Part shown: positions 8,876-16,584 of the stretch, one piece after another
Layout: each line of letters starts with the position of its first letter
How positions within the stretch are numbered: the first letter of the stretch is position 1
Source of the DNA: Phytohabitans houttuyneae
GTDB lineage: Bacteria; Actinomycetota; Actinomycetes; Mycobacteriales; Micromonosporaceae
Assembly (NCBI RefSeq): GCF_011764425.1
Contig: NZ_BLPF01000001.1
Coordinates: 434,001 to 498,000 of the forward strand
DNA length: 64,000 bases
Direction of reading: 5' to 3'
Translations under genes and position numbers: made by a program
Notes under the pieces: model-generated
What the model was told of the DNA's origin: nothing
Seen by the model: only the letters and a program-made list of their open reading frames with translations
Databases searched by the model: none

Positions 8876-9970
8876 TCAGCCGGTGACCGCAAACCAGCTG
8901 CCCTTGTCCGCCACGGTGGCAAACCGCAAGCCGTCGGCGATCGCCCGCACCTGCGCGTCCGACAGCGTGCCGGACTGGTCGTGCACCTCGGCGTAGTAGC
9001 GGGCGTCGATCTTCACGTCGCAGAAGTGCTGGCCCGCGGGGCACGGCGGGTCGAACGGGTGTGGGTACGGGCCCTCCGTCTCGACCGGCGCCACCGTGAT
9101 CCGGATCGCCGCCGGGTTCGCGTCCAGGTCGAGCGGGCCGGTCAGGCCGCCGAAGTCCGTGGCCGCCGGCACGAAGCGCAGCAGCGCCACTGACGTGTCA
9201 CCGGCAACCAGGCTGCCGGCTCCCGCGCTGCCGAGCCGCCAGCCGTCAGGCAGGTGGGTCACCCGGACGGGCACCTTCGCGGCCACTGGGACGCGGGTGG
9301 TGAACCGTTCGGCGAGCTGCCGCTGCACGCCGGCCGTCATCGTGCGCTCCGCCAGGTAGCTGGCCTCGATGGTCGCCCACGCGCCGCCGGCGTACTGCCA
9401 CGCCAGCGCCGGCACGTCGACCACCCGCTCGGTCGGGTTCAGCCGGGACGAGCGCTCCGGCCCGGCCACCAGCACCCGCTTGGCGATGACGGCCGCACGG
9501 CCTTCCCGGCCCCGCACGGTCACCGGCTTGCCGTCGCGCAGGAAGGTGTCCGGCTGGAAGGCGCCGGGCCGGTAGACGGTGAGCGTGCCGGCGGAGAGCG
9601 CGACCGGCGGCCCGTCGCCGACGTCCACGTTTGACTGCGTGATGTCCGCCCGCTGGTAGCCGGGCGTGACCTCCAGCGGGTCCCCGACGCGGTAGTCGCC
9701 CACGGCGTACCCGCTGAAGGTGAAGGCGAACAGCGGCGCCGGCGCCACCGCCACGGACCCGACCGGTCCGGACTCCGCCGGATGGTCCGCGGGCAGCACG
9801 CTCGCCGCGGCCAGCACCACCGCCGCCACCCCGCAGGCAACCCCGGCCGCCCGCGCGTACCAGCGGTGCCGCACCCGCCGCTGGCCCGCCCGCACGATGT
9901 CGTCGACGCTCACGCGTACCGGTGGCGCGTCCGCCTTGGCCACTTCCAAGAGTTGACGCATGTCGTTCAT
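8876..9970 (-). CDS. Membrane-anchored protein paired with SigE-family sigma factor (putative anti-sigma or sensor)
   Basis: 364 residues. A ~38-residue cytoplasmic part (MNDMRQLLEVAKADAPP, VSVDDIVRAGQRRVRHRW) is followed by one membrane helix (AAGVACGVAAVVLAAASVL) and a ~290-residue outer domain rich in beta-strands, with two cysteines near the end (DPPCPAGQHFCDVK). It starts 15 bp after the sigma factor gene on the same strand. By analogy with the same arrangement at 27562-29321 it may transmit an outside signal to the sigma factor, but it has no recognised anti-sigma motif. Confidence 0.75.
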   Translation of the reverse strand: MNDMRQLLEVAKADAPPVRVSVDDIVRAGQRRVRHRWYARAAGVACGVAAVVLAAASVLPADHPAESGPVGSVAVAPAPLFAFTFSGYAVGDYRVGDPLEVTPGYQRADITQSNVDVGDGPPVALSAGTLTVYRPGAFQPDTFLRDGKPVTVRGREGRAAVIAKRVLVAGPERSSRLNPTERVVDVPALAWQYAGGAWATIEASYLAERTMTAGVQRQLAERFTTRVPVAAKVPVRVTHLPDGWRLGSAGAGSLVAGDTSVALLRFVPAATDFGGLTGPLDLDANPAAIRITVAPVETEGPYPHPFDPPCPAGQHFCDVKIDARYYAEVHDQSGTLSDAQVRAIADGLRFATVADKGSWFAVTG

Positions 9971-9985
9971 GACTCTCCTCGTTCG

Positions 9986-10489
9986 CTATCCGATGGCCGC
10001 GTGAAAGTCGTGGCTGCCGAGCGCGGCCCGCAGCGCCTCCAGTCCCTTGGCGGTCTGGCTTTTGACGGTGCCGGTGCTCCGGCCGAGCACCCTGGCTGTC
10101 TCCTCGACGCTGAGCTCCTCGTAGAACCGCAGGACCAGCACGGCGCGCTGCCCCCGCGGCACGCGCAGCAGCGCCTCGCGCACGTGCGCGTGGTCGTCGC
10201 CCGCGTCGATGCGGCCGGGTGCCGGCCGGTCGAGCAGGTCGGGGCTGGTGGACCGCTCGCGCCGCCACGGCCGCCGCGTCTCGTCGATCGCGGCGTGCAC
10301 GACGGACCGGCGCACGTAGTTGTAGGGCGCGCTCACCCGGCTCCAGTGGACGTACAGCTTGCTGAGGGCGGTCGAGACGGCGTCCTCGGCCGCCTGCCAG
10401 TCACCGCAGGTGAGGTACGCCAGCCCGCGCAACGACTCCATCCGGCCGGCGACGAACTCGCGGAACTCCTCCTCGTCGCGCTGGTTCAC
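9986..10489 (-). CDS. SigE-family ECF RNA polymerase sigma factor
   Basis: 167-residue ECF sigma of the actinobacterial SigE family. Region 2 spans EEEFREFVAGRMESLRGLAY to NYVRRSVVHAAIDETRRPWR; region 4 is RVPRGQRAVLVLRFYEELSV, VEETARVLGRSTGTVKSQTA, KGLEALRAAL. The start is GTG 10489 with AAGGAG upstream. It directs RNA polymerase to its own small regulon; targets are unknown. The next gene, 15 bp downstream, encodes its membrane partner. Confidence 0.92.
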   Translation of the reverse strand: MNQRDEEEFREFVAGRMESLRGLAYLTCGDWQAAEDAVSTALSKLYVHWSRVSAPYNYVRRSVVHAAIDETRRPWRRERSTSPDLLDRPAPGRIDAGDDHAHVREALLRVPRGQRAVLVLRFYEELSVEETARVLGRSTGTVKSQTAKGLEALRAALGSHDFHAAIG

Positions 10490-10516
10490 TCGCGTTGGCT
10501 CCTTCCGTCGGGATCC

Positions 10517-10545
10517 AGACGGAAGTCGCGGCGCGTGAGGTTGCC
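10517..10545 (-). promoter_or_regulatory. Possible ECF-type autoregulatory promoter of the sigma gene
   Basis: Read on the minus strand, GGCAACC (10545-10539) is separated from CGTCT (10521-10517) by about 17 nt, 28 bp before the GTG 10489 start. An AAC-containing -35 with a CGTC -10 is the general pattern of ECF promoters, so the sigma factor may drive its own gene. This is pattern reading only. Confidence 0.35.
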
Positions 10546-10586
10546 CGGCGGCGGAACTTTCTGGAGCGCGGTCCGGCCGATTCGGT

Positions 10587-10617
10587 TGATCAGGGACTTG
10601 GTGTGGGTCCCTGATCA
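10587..10617 (-). terminator. Hairpin downstream of methyltransferase
   Basis: A perfect 11-bp stem (10587-10597 with 10607-10617, TGATCAGGGAC arm) and a 9-nt loop begins 6 bp beyond the methyltransferase stop at 10623. It separates that gene from the sigma factor gene further along the same strand. Confidence 0.65.
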
Positions 10618-10622
10618 GCGGC

Positions 10623-11162
10623 TCAGTGGGGTGGGTTGGCCTGGACGGCGGCGCGGGTGGCGGCGACGGTCGTGGCGATGTGCTGGAACGCGGCCTCGCG
10701 GAGCCCGGCGGCGACGTGGGCGGCGATCGCCTCGACGGCCGTGCGGGTGGGGCGCTCGGCGAAGACGTGCAGCGTGCCGCCGGTGGTGAGCAGCCGCCCC
10801 AGGCGGTCGAGCAGGCCGGGCGGGGTGGCCAGCCAGAAGAGGCTCACGTTCACCGCGAAGATCGTGTCGAACGACCTGTCCGGCAGCTCAGCCGCCGTGA
10901 TGTCGAGCTGCCGCACCTCCACGCTGCCGGACCGGATGCCGTCCGCGTTGCGCTCGCGCGCCTGGCGTACCGCGCTGGCCGCCCGGTCCACGGCCAGGAC
11001 GCGGCCCTCGCGGAGGCGCTCGGCGACCAGCGCCGTGGCCGTGCCGGCGCCGCAGCCGATTTCGAGCACGCGGCCCGCCGGACTCACGTCGAGCGTCTCG
11101 ACCACCCAGCGCTGCCGGTCCGCCGGAGTCAGCGTGGGTCGACCCGCACCGTCACCCGCCAT
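10623..11162 (-). CDS. Class I SAM-dependent methyltransferase
   Basis: 179-residue methyltransferase. Motif I for S-adenosylmethionine binding is VLEIGCGAGTATALVAERL; motif II acidic residue is in VLAVDRAASAVRQA; SFDTIFAVNVSLFWLATPP and GLLDRLGRLLTTGGTLHVF correspond to motifs post-II/III. It is shorter than many relatives (~200-270 aa) and ends soon after the core fold, so the substrate-recognition part is minimal. Substrate unknown. ATG 11162. Confidence 0.85.
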   Translation of the reverse strand: MAGDGAGRPTLTPADRQRWVVETLDVSPAGRVLEIGCGAGTATALVAERLREGRVLAVDRAASAVRQARERNADGIRSGSVEVRQLDITAAELPDRSFDTIFAVNVSLFWLATPPGLLDRLGRLLTTGGTLHVFAERPTRTAVEAIAAHVAAGLREAAFQHIATTVAATRAAVQANPPH

Positions 11163-11180
11163 GGTGAGAGAGCCTACGGC

Positions 11181-11573
11181 TCAGCCGGTGTTGAAGTTGT
11201 CGTCCACATCGCTGCACAGGTGGCTCATCGTCTCGTCGAGTACCTCGCGCACACTCTGCGGGTCGAGGTCGACGCCCTCCGCGCTGACCACGATGTGCAC
11301 CTCGCTGCCGCCCGCCGGGTCGTCCGTGACGTAGGCCGTGCCCTGCACGCGCGGCGCATGGAGGGAGCGCAGTGTGAGCCGCATGTCCTCGGCGGCCGCG
11401 TCGACCTCGCACTCCGCCACGCCGAGCGGTGCGATGAGGCGTACCCGGTCGGAGCCGCACCGCTGCATGTTCACCCCGGACGGCAGCCACCGGTGCGCCC
11501 GGTCCGGGTCGGTGAGGTTGTTGAACACGACCTCGGACGGCGCGTGGAACCCGTACCTGCCACTGATCTCCAT
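11181..11573 (-). CDS. SRPBCC-family protein (polyketide cyclase/START-like)
   Basis: 130-residue single-domain protein with the START/Bet v 1-like pattern: N-terminal strand and helix MEISGRYGFHAPSEVVFNNL, DPDRAHRWLPSGVNM, then consecutive strands ending SEVHIVVSAEGVDL and a C-terminal helix. Such proteins bind hydrophobic ligands or act as small cyclases. It sits 18 bp upstream of the methyltransferase on the same strand, so the two may be co-expressed. ATG 11573. Confidence 0.75.
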   Translation of the reverse strand: MEISGRYGFHAPSEVVFNNLTDPDRAHRWLPSGVNMQRCGSDRVRLIAPLGVAECEVDAAAEDMRLTLRSLHAPRVQGTAYVTDDPAGGSEVHIVVSAEGVDLDPQSVREVLDETMSHLCSDVDDNFNTG

Positions 11574-11633
11574 GCAGGTCTCATACCCAGCGCGGCCGCG
11601 GTTACCGGGCACCGCGGCGGGTATGGCGTACAG

Positions 11634-11897
11634 ATGTCTGACAGCACAGAGAAGCTTGACGAGCAGACCCTGCGCGACGGTGGCCCCACGCGCGGCCACG
11701 GCGCGGTGACCACCACGGGCGGTACCGCCGGTCCGGCCAGCGTGCGCCGCCGGACAAACCGGGACACCGGTGACGGCAAGGTAGCTCCCACCACCACCGG
11801 CGACGCGACCAGCGGTGGGATGAGCACGCCCGCCGGCGGCGCCACCAGCGACGGGACGACCGGCGGAGCCGCCGCCGGCAACTTCACCGAACGCTGA
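11634..11897 (+). CDS. Low-complexity hypothetical protein
   Basis: 87 residues, ATG 11634. After MSDSTEKLDEQTLRDGGP the protein is almost entirely Gly, Thr, Ala and Ser (GAVTTTGGTAGPASV, GDATSGGMSTPAGG), predicted to be disordered. No signal peptide. I do not recognise it. It is divergent from the SRPBCC gene with a ~60-bp shared promoter region. Composition alone could be chance in such DNA, hence moderate confidence. Confidence 0.5.
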   Translation: MSDSTEKLDEQTLRDGGPTRGHGAVTTTGGTAGPASVRRRTNRDTGDGKVAPTTTGDATSGGMSTPAGGATSDGTTGGAAAGNFTER

Positions 11898-12000
11898 GCC
11901 GCCGCTCGCCAAACTCTCGCCGGCAACCGATGAGTTCGCCGCGGCTCACAAGTCTGACCGGGCAAAGATACGACGGGTCACGACACGAGGAGCGGCAACC

Positions 12001-12825
12001 ATGAGCGACACCACCGCCGGCCGGTACGCAGAGGTCAACGGCATCAACCTGTACTACGAGACGCACGGCTCCGGCCGGCCGATGATGCTGCTGCACGGCG
12101 GCCTCGGCTCGGGCGACATGTTCGCGCCGATCCTGCCGACGCTCGCCGCGCGCCGCCAGGTGATCCTCGTGGACCTGCAGGGGCACGGCCGCACCGCGGA
12201 CATCGACCGCCCCATCGACATCGCGCTGATGGCCGACGACATCGCGGCGCTCATCGACCACCTGGGCCTCGACCGCCCCGACGTCGTGGGCTACTCGCTC
12301 GGCGGCGGGGTGGCGCTGCAGACCGCGGTGCGGCACCCGGAGAAGGTCGGCCGGCTGGTGAGCGCGTCCGCGCACGTACGCACCGACGCGATCCCCGCCG
12401 AGATGCGCGAGCAGCAGGGCCAGGTGAGCGCGGCGGCGGCGGAGTTCATGAAGGACACGCCGATGTACCAGACGTACGTGAAGGTCGCGCCGCGCCCCGA
12501 GGACTTCCCGCGCCTGCTCGACAAGATCGGCGAGTCGATGGCGCACGACTTCGACCTGACCGAGGAGGTGCGCGGCCTCCAGGTGCCCACACTCATCGTG
12601 GCCGGCGACGCGGACATGGCGCCCCCGAGCCACTACGTGGAGGTCTTCAAGCTGCTCGACGGCGGCCTGCGGGACGGCGGCTGGATGGGCGAGGGCCGGC
12701 CGAAGGGTGGGCACGCGCTCGCGATCCTGCCCGGGCTCACGCACTACAACCTCTTCGCGTCGCCCTTGTTCGCGGCGGTGACGCTGGCGTTCGTGGATCC
12801 CGAGGAGACCAGTTGGGAGAGCTGA
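12001..12825 (+). CDS. Alpha/beta hydrolase
   Basis: 274-residue alpha/beta-hydrolase fold enzyme. Oxyanion region MLLHGGLGSGDMF, second motif VDLQGHGRTADIDRPID, nucleophile elbow VGYSLGGGVALQTA (Ser), acidic residue near LIVAGDADMAPPSH and likely catalytic His in LPGLTHYNLF. The cap region (SAAAAEFMKDTPMYQTYVKV) is short. Substrate is not evident; esterase, peroxidase or lactonase are all possible. AGGAG lies ~9 nt before ATG 12001. A terminator hairpin follows. Confidence 0.88.
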   Translation: MSDTTAGRYAEVNGINLYYETHGSGRPMMLLHGGLGSGDMFAPILPTLAARRQVILVDLQGHGRTADIDRPIDIALMADDIAALIDHLGLDRPDVVGYSLGGGVALQTAVRHPEKVGRLVSASAHVRTDAIPAEMREQQGQVSAAAAEFMKDTPMYQTYVKVAPRPEDFPRLLDKIGESMAHDFDLTEEVRGLQVPTLIVAGDADMAPPSHYVEVFKLLDGGLRDGGWMGEGRPKGGHALAILPGLTHYNLFASPLFAAVTLAFVDPEETSWES

Positions 12826-12839
12826 TCGCGGCTGACTTT

Positions 12840-12877
12840 GCGAGGCCGCCCCTCGACGGGGCGGCCTCGCCGCTTTT
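12840..12877 (+). terminator. Rho-independent-type terminator
   Basis: A perfect 13-bp GC-rich stem (12840-12852 with 12858-12870) and 5-nt loop, followed by cgctttt, 14 bp after the hydrolase stop. This is the clearest intrinsic terminator in the window. Confidence 0.8.
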
Positions 12878-12891
12878 GGCGGTCGCTGCTT

Positions 12892-12967
12892 GCGGGGGCG
12901 GTCGGCGCTCGCGGGGGCGGTCGGCGCTCGCGGGGGCGGTCGGCGCTCGCGGGGGCGGTCGGCGCTT
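12892..12967. repeat. Four tandem 19-bp repeats
   Basis: Four nearly perfect head-to-tail copies of a 19-bp unit (GCGGGGGCGGTCGGCGCTC) between the terminator and the next promoter. Translation in any frame gives only Arg/Gly/Ala repeats, so this is judged non-coding. Confidence 0.9.
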
Positions 12968-12995
12968 TCCGGGCATGAAGAGCCCATCCCCTGGG

Positions 12996-13001
12996 TACGG
13001 T
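12996..13001 (+). promoter_or_regulatory. -10 box of a leaderless promoter
   Basis: TACGGT fits the actinobacterial TANNNT -10 box and lies exactly 6 nt before GTG 13008, so transcription would start at or next to the start codon. The same TACGGT-6nt-GTG arrangement occurs at 33060. Confidence 0.55.
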
Positions 13002-13007
13002 CAGGGC

Positions 13008-13349
13008 GTGGAAGCACTTGGCGAACCTGTCGCGTACACCGCCCTGCCCGACGGCGCACCGGTGTACGACAGCAACCATGTCCTGACCGGCGAAGTGGAG
13101 CACGTGCTTGCCGACGAAGGGTCGGACATCTTCCACGGTCTTGTGGTCAAGACCCCGAACGGGCACCGCTTCGCCGACCGCGACGAGGTCGCCGAGCTGC
13201 ACCGTGACGGCGTCCTGCTAACTGTTCCCGGCGCGGAGCTGCGCGAGCCGAGCGCCGACCCGGTCGCCGCGGATGCCGACCGACCGGTCGGCGAGCAGGT
13301 CCAGGAGGGTCTGCGCCGCGCCTGGGACTGGCTGAGCCAGCCCCGCTGA
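13008..13349 (+). CDS. PRC-barrel-like hypothetical protein
   Basis: 113 residues. The core (GEPVAYTALPDGAPVYDSNH, VLTGEVEHVLADEGSDIFHG, LVVKTPNGHRFADRDEVAEL) has the six-strand pattern of a PRC-barrel/DUF2171-like domain, followed by VGEQVQEGLRRAWDWLSQPR, an amphipathic end helix. These domains act as small adaptor or metabolite-sensing modules. GTG 13008 is preferred because a -10 box sits 6 nt before it; an in-frame ATG exists at 12975. Confidence 0.65.
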   Translation: MEALGEPVAYTALPDGAPVYDSNHVLTGEVEHVLADEGSDIFHGLVVKTPNGHRFADRDEVAELHRDGVLLTVPGAELREPSADPVAADADRPVGEQVQEGLRRAWDWLSQPR

Positions 13350-13360
13350 CCCGAGCCCGC

Positions 13361-13438
13361 TGTTCTGAGTCGCGTCTGTTTCTGAGTCCCGCTGTTCTGA
13401 GCCCCGCTGTTCCGAGTCGCGTCTGTTCTGAGTCCGCG
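13361..13438. repeat. Five degenerate ~16-bp tandem repeats
   Basis: Five copies of a unit close to CTGTTCTGAGTCGCGT follow each other directly downstream of the PRC-barrel-like gene. The rest of 13439-13624 shows no convincing gene or motif. Confidence 0.75.
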
Positions 13439-13624
13439 CCGCCGGGCTGGGGCAGCCCCACCGCCCTGATCTCGCGCCGCCTGCTGTGGCGGCCGCTGCC
13501 CGAGCGCTGCGCCGATGCGGCTCAATCTGCACGCCGCCTACCCGAGCCTCAGGCCCGTGACTTGAGTTGCCGCGTTGACCGAGGCCGCGCGCGGCGCGAG
13601 TTCGTTGGGTGAGCACTCCCACTC

Positions 13625-13653
13625 TTGAACTAGTTCAAATCCAGGGCTAGCGT
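13625..13653 (+). promoter_or_regulatory. Promoter of the tetR-yndJ operon with upstream operator
   Basis: -35 TTGAAC (13625-13630) and -10 TAGCGT (13648-13653) are separated by exactly 17 nt. The -35 box is embedded in the palindrome TTGAACTAGTTCAA (13625-13638), so a bound repressor would block RNA polymerase. Confidence 0.75.
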
Positions 13654-13661
13654 GAGCGGTG

Positions 13662-13679
13662 ATTTGAACAAGTTCAAAT
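13662..13679. promoter_or_regulatory. Second TetR operator
   Basis: ATTTGAACAAGTTCAAAT, an 18-bp inverted repeat sharing half-site TTGAAC/GTTCAA with the upstream operator, located just after the predicted transcription start and before the ribosome site GGAGG (13682-13686). Confidence 0.8.
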
Positions 13680-13695
13680 CCGGAGGTGCCGTGGG

Positions 13696-14373
13696 ATGAC
13701 CAGACCGGCCGGTGCGGCAGCGGCCGCGCACGGAGAGCGCACGCGCGAGCTGATCCTGCAGACCGCGCTGCGGCTGTTCGCCGAGCGGGGCTACGAGCGC
13801 ACGACGATGCGGGCCATCGCGGATGCGGCCGGCCTCTCGGCGAGCAACGCGTACTACTACTTCCGCTCCAAGGACCATCTCGTCCAGCAGTTCTACACGG
13901 AGATCCAGCGCCGCCACCGCGAGGAGTCCGCTGAGGCACTGTCCCGCACCGGCCTCGTCGACCGGCTGCGGGGCGTGCTGCACGCGGGTGTGACGGTGAT
14001 GGCGCCGTACCACGAGTTCGCCGGCTCCTTCGTCGGCGTGGCTATCAACCCGAAGTCGCCGTCGAGCCCGTTCAGCGACGAGTCGACCGCGGCGCGGGAG
14101 GCGGCGATCGGCCTGTTCCGCGAGGTGGTCGAGGGCTCGAAGCCCGCCGTCGACCGGCAGGTGCGCGCCGACCTGCCCGAGCTGCTGTGGCTGGGCTACC
14201 TCGCGCTGACGCTGCACTGGGTGCACGACATGTCGTACGAGCAGGACCGCACGCGCCGCCTGATCGACCTGGCAACGCCGTTCGTGGGGCGGCTGATCCG
14301 CCTCACCCGGCTGCCCGGCATGCGCCCGATCACCAACGACCTGCTGTGGCTCGTGCGGAAGCTGCGCTCATGA
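13696..14373 (+). CDS. TetR family transcriptional regulator
   Basis: 225 residues. The N-terminal helix-turn-helix is classic: ERTRELILQTALRLFAERGY, TTMRAIADAAGLSASNAYYY, YFRSKDHLVQQFY. The C-terminal ligand/dimer domain is helical, with no ligand clue. GGAGG is 9 nt before ATG 13696. Two TTGAAC palindromes upstream suggest autorepression, and the next gene overlaps its stop (ATGA), so the regulator controls its own operon with YndJ and DUF1990. Confidence 0.93.
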   Translation: MTRPAGAAAAAHGERTRELILQTALRLFAERGYERTTMRAIADAAGLSASNAYYYFRSKDHLVQQFYTEIQRRHREESAEALSRTGLVDRLRGVLHAGVTVMAPYHEFAGSFVGVAINPKSPSSPFSDESTAAREAAIGLFREVVEGSKPAVDRQVRADLPELLWLGYLALTLHWVHDMSYEQDRTRRLIDLATPFVGRLIRLTRLPGMRPITNDLLWLVRKLRS

Positions 14374-15731
14374 GCACCTGGAGCCACGGCCTGCTCAACC
14401 TCCTGATCTGCGTCGGGCTGCTGGCCGTGATGCCGCTCGGGCTGCGGCTGGTGGCGGTGCCGGGCGCGGCGCGCGTTCACCGGCTGTGGTTTCTCGCCGC
14501 GACGCCGGCCGCAATCTCGGTGTGGCTGCCCCGCGGCTGGCTCGCGGCGGTGCTCGCCGCCGCGTATCTGCCGGCAACCACCGCGCTGCTGGTGAGCGCG
14601 CCCCGCCTGGTCCTCGCCCACCGTCGACCGATGCCGGCCACCAGCGAGGCCAGCGGCGACCGCGACAGCCATCTGCGACCCGGCAGCGACGACCACGCCG
14701 GACGCCACAGCGACCCGGGACCCGACAGCGACCCGGGACCCGACAGCGACCCGGGACCTGACAGCGACCGCGACGCCCCGAGACCCAACAGGTACCGCAA
14801 CGACCTGGACCCGGGCAGCGACCGCCACGACCTCGCACCCGGGAGGGAACGCGACGCAGGCGCGAGCCAGCACGGGCCCGACAGCGCCCACAGCGGCGCG
14901 AGCGCACGCCAGCCCGGGCATGGCGTCACGCTGCGGGTTGTCGCCGTCGCCACCGCGTTGGCCGCGCCGACCGTTGCGGCTTGCGCGTTGGTGGCCGAGC
15001 GGGCGGGCTACCGGCTGTTCGGGTTCGAGCTCGACGTGCTCGCTTTGACCGTCGCGCACTTCCACTACGCCGGCTTCGCCGCCGCGCTGATCGCCGGGCT
15101 GGTGTGCGAAGTGGACAGTGGCCGGCCCACGGGGCGCCTCGCCGCGATGTCCGTGCCGGCTGGCATCGCGGTCGTGTTCGCCGGCTTCTTCACCAGCGAA
15201 TGGGTCGAGCTGGCCGGCGCCGCCGTGCTCACCGCGGGCATGTGGCTGGTCGGCTGGCTCACCTGGCGGCGGGTCCGCGCCAGCGGGGCTGTGCGCGGGC
15301 TGCTGCTCGTATCGGCGGCCACGCTGGTCGTCACGATGCTGCTGGCCCTCGACTGGGCGCTCGGTGAGGCCACGGGTCTCCCCCACCTGCCGCTGTCCTG
15401 GATGGTGGCGACGCATGGGCTGGCCAACGCGGTCGGCTTCGCGCTCTGTGGGCTGGTCGCCTGGCAGATCCTCGCCGCCGACCGCGGCATCCCGACCACC
15501 ACCGCCCAGGGGCTGATCGCCGGCCAGCGAATAGAAGCCCACCAGGAGATGCACGCCATCCAGCAGGCAGGCGCCACCCAACAAGTGGAGACGAGCCAAG
15601 AAGCGGACGCCAGGGCGGATGCCGGGCAGGTGACGGGCACGACCCAGACGACGGGCGCGAGGCAGAAGACCAAAGCCAGCCAGGAAACGGGCGCCCTGCG
15701 ACGGATGAAAGCGGGTTCCGAATGGCACTGA
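14370..15731 (+). CDS. YndJ-like multipass membrane protein with repeat insert
   Basis: 453 residues, with ATG 14370 overlapping the TetR stop by 4 nt. Membrane helices at the start (LLNLLICVGLLAVMPLGLRL, LAAVLAAAYLPATTALLVS) are followed by a ~100-residue hydrophilic insert with three exact DPGPDS repeats, then about six more helices. AHFHYAGFAAALIAGLV and LPLSWMVATHGLANAVGFAL contain the conserved His residues of the YndJ family. The tail is a Gln/Thr-rich stretch (AGATQQVETSQEADAR). YndJ's role is unknown. The insert and tail are unusual. Confidence 0.8.
   Translation: MSTWSHGLLNLLICVGLLAVMPLGLRLVAVPGAARVHRLWFLAATPAAISVWLPRGWLAAVLAAAYLPATTALLVSAPRLVLAHRRPMPATSEASGDRDSHLRPGSDDHAGRHSDPGPDSDPGPDSDPGPDSDRDAPRPNRYRNDLDPGSDRHDLAPGRERDAGASQHGPDSAHSGASARQPGHGVTLRVVAVATALAAPTVAACALVAERAGYRLFGFELDVLALTVAHFHYAGFAAALIAGLVCEVDSGRPTGRLAAMSVPAGIAVVFAGFFTSEWVELAGAAVLTAGMWLVGWLTWRRVRASGAVRGLLLVSAATLVVTMLLALDWALGEATGLPHLPLSWMVATHGLANAVGFALCGLVAWQILAADRGIPTTTAQGLIAGQRIEAHQEMHAIQQAGATQQVETSQEADARADAGQVTGTTQTTGARQKTKASQETGALRRMKAGSEWH
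14712..14765 (+). repeat. Three 18-bp in-frame repeats inside the yndJ-like gene
   Basis: Three head-to-tail copies of an 18-bp unit encode DPGPDS each. Being a multiple of three, copy-number change would keep the reading frame. They lie in a predicted disordered loop. Confidence 0.85.
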
Positions 15732-16234
15732 CCACCTACCCGGAGGCCGGCGCCACGCAGCGCGGTCCGCTCCCGGCTGGCTACCGCCACCTGCGGCGAC
15801 GGATGCGGGTGGGCGCGGGCGACGCAGCGTTCACGGGCGCGGCGGAGGCGGTGCTGACGTGGCGGATGCACGAGGCTATGGGCGTGCCCGTCAAGTCGGG
15901 CGCGCCGCGGGCCGCGCCGGGCGTCGCGGTGGCCACGCGCCCTGGGCTCGGGCCGCTCCGCATCTGTGCGCCGTGTGTGGTGGTGTGGGCCGAGGAGGGT
16001 GAGCGCCGGGCCGGCTTCGGATACGGGACGGTGGCGGGGCACCCGCTGCGCGGCGAGGAGGCGTTCGTGGTGACGCGGGACGACGAGGGCGGGGTGTGGC
16101 TGGAGGTGGTCGCCTTCAGCCGTCCGGTGCGCTGGTGGGTGCGGCTGGCCGGGCCGGTGCTGCCGGTCTTCCAGCGCTTCTACGCCTATCGCTGCGGCGC
16201 CGCCCTACGCCGGCTCGTCCGGACTCGCGGCTGA
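15722..16234 (+). CDS. DUF1990 family protein
   Basis: 170 residues, overlapping the YndJ-like stop by 10 nt. It has the DUF1990 hallmarks: YRHLRRRMRVGAGDAAFTGA, AEAVLTWRMHEAMGV, RRAGFGYGTVAGHPLRGEEA and VWLEVVAFSRPVRWWVRLAG. DUF1990 proteins are small START-like proteins often found beside YndJ in actinobacteria and bacilli, suggesting a shared, still unknown, job. Translation is probably coupled. Confidence 0.85.
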   Translation: MALTTYPEAGATQRGPLPAGYRHLRRRMRVGAGDAAFTGAAEAVLTWRMHEAMGVPVKSGAPRAAPGVAVATRPGLGPLRICAPCVVVWAEEGERRAGFGYGTVAGHPLRGEEAFVVTRDDEGGVWLEVVAFSRPVRWWVRLAGPVLPVFQRFYAYRCGAALRRLVRTRG

Positions 16235-16357
16235 CGGCGCCACGGTCACGCCACTGGCCGGACGGCACGCATTTTCTCCGAGCTAGGCAACGCGGCTACC
16301 CATGCCGACCACGCCAAGGGACGCCATACCGAAGCCGAAACCACAGACCTCGAAGCG

Positions 16358-16561
16358 TCAGACGTAGCGGAAGTTCCACACGCCGGTCGGATCGGCGACC
16401 GGCTCGGGAACGTCGCGCTTCGGGTCCACCTCGACGAGCTCGACCCGGTCCGAGGGGAGCACGCGGGCGGGCAGCTCGCCGAAGCGCAGGTAGCGGAACA
16501 GCGCGGCCTCGTCGTCGGTCATCGGACCGATGCGGTCGGACTCGATGCTCATGGCGTCCAT
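16358..16561 (-). CDS. Small hypothetical protein
   Basis: 67 residues (MDAMSIESDRIGPMTDDEAA, LFRYLRFGELPARVLPSDRV, ELVEVDPKRDVPEPVADPTG). Acidic, soluble, with WNFRYV at the very end. The even codon quality and position directly downstream of the DUF2267 fusion gene (24 bp) favour a real gene. The start is uncertain (ATG 16561 or 16552); neither has a good ribosome site. Function unknown. Confidence 0.6.
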   Translation of the reverse strand: MDAMSIESDRIGPMTDDEAALFRYLRFGELPARVLPSDRVELVEVDPKRDVPEPVADPTGVWNFRYV

Positions 16562-16584
16562 CGTGGCGCACGCGGCCCCGCCTG

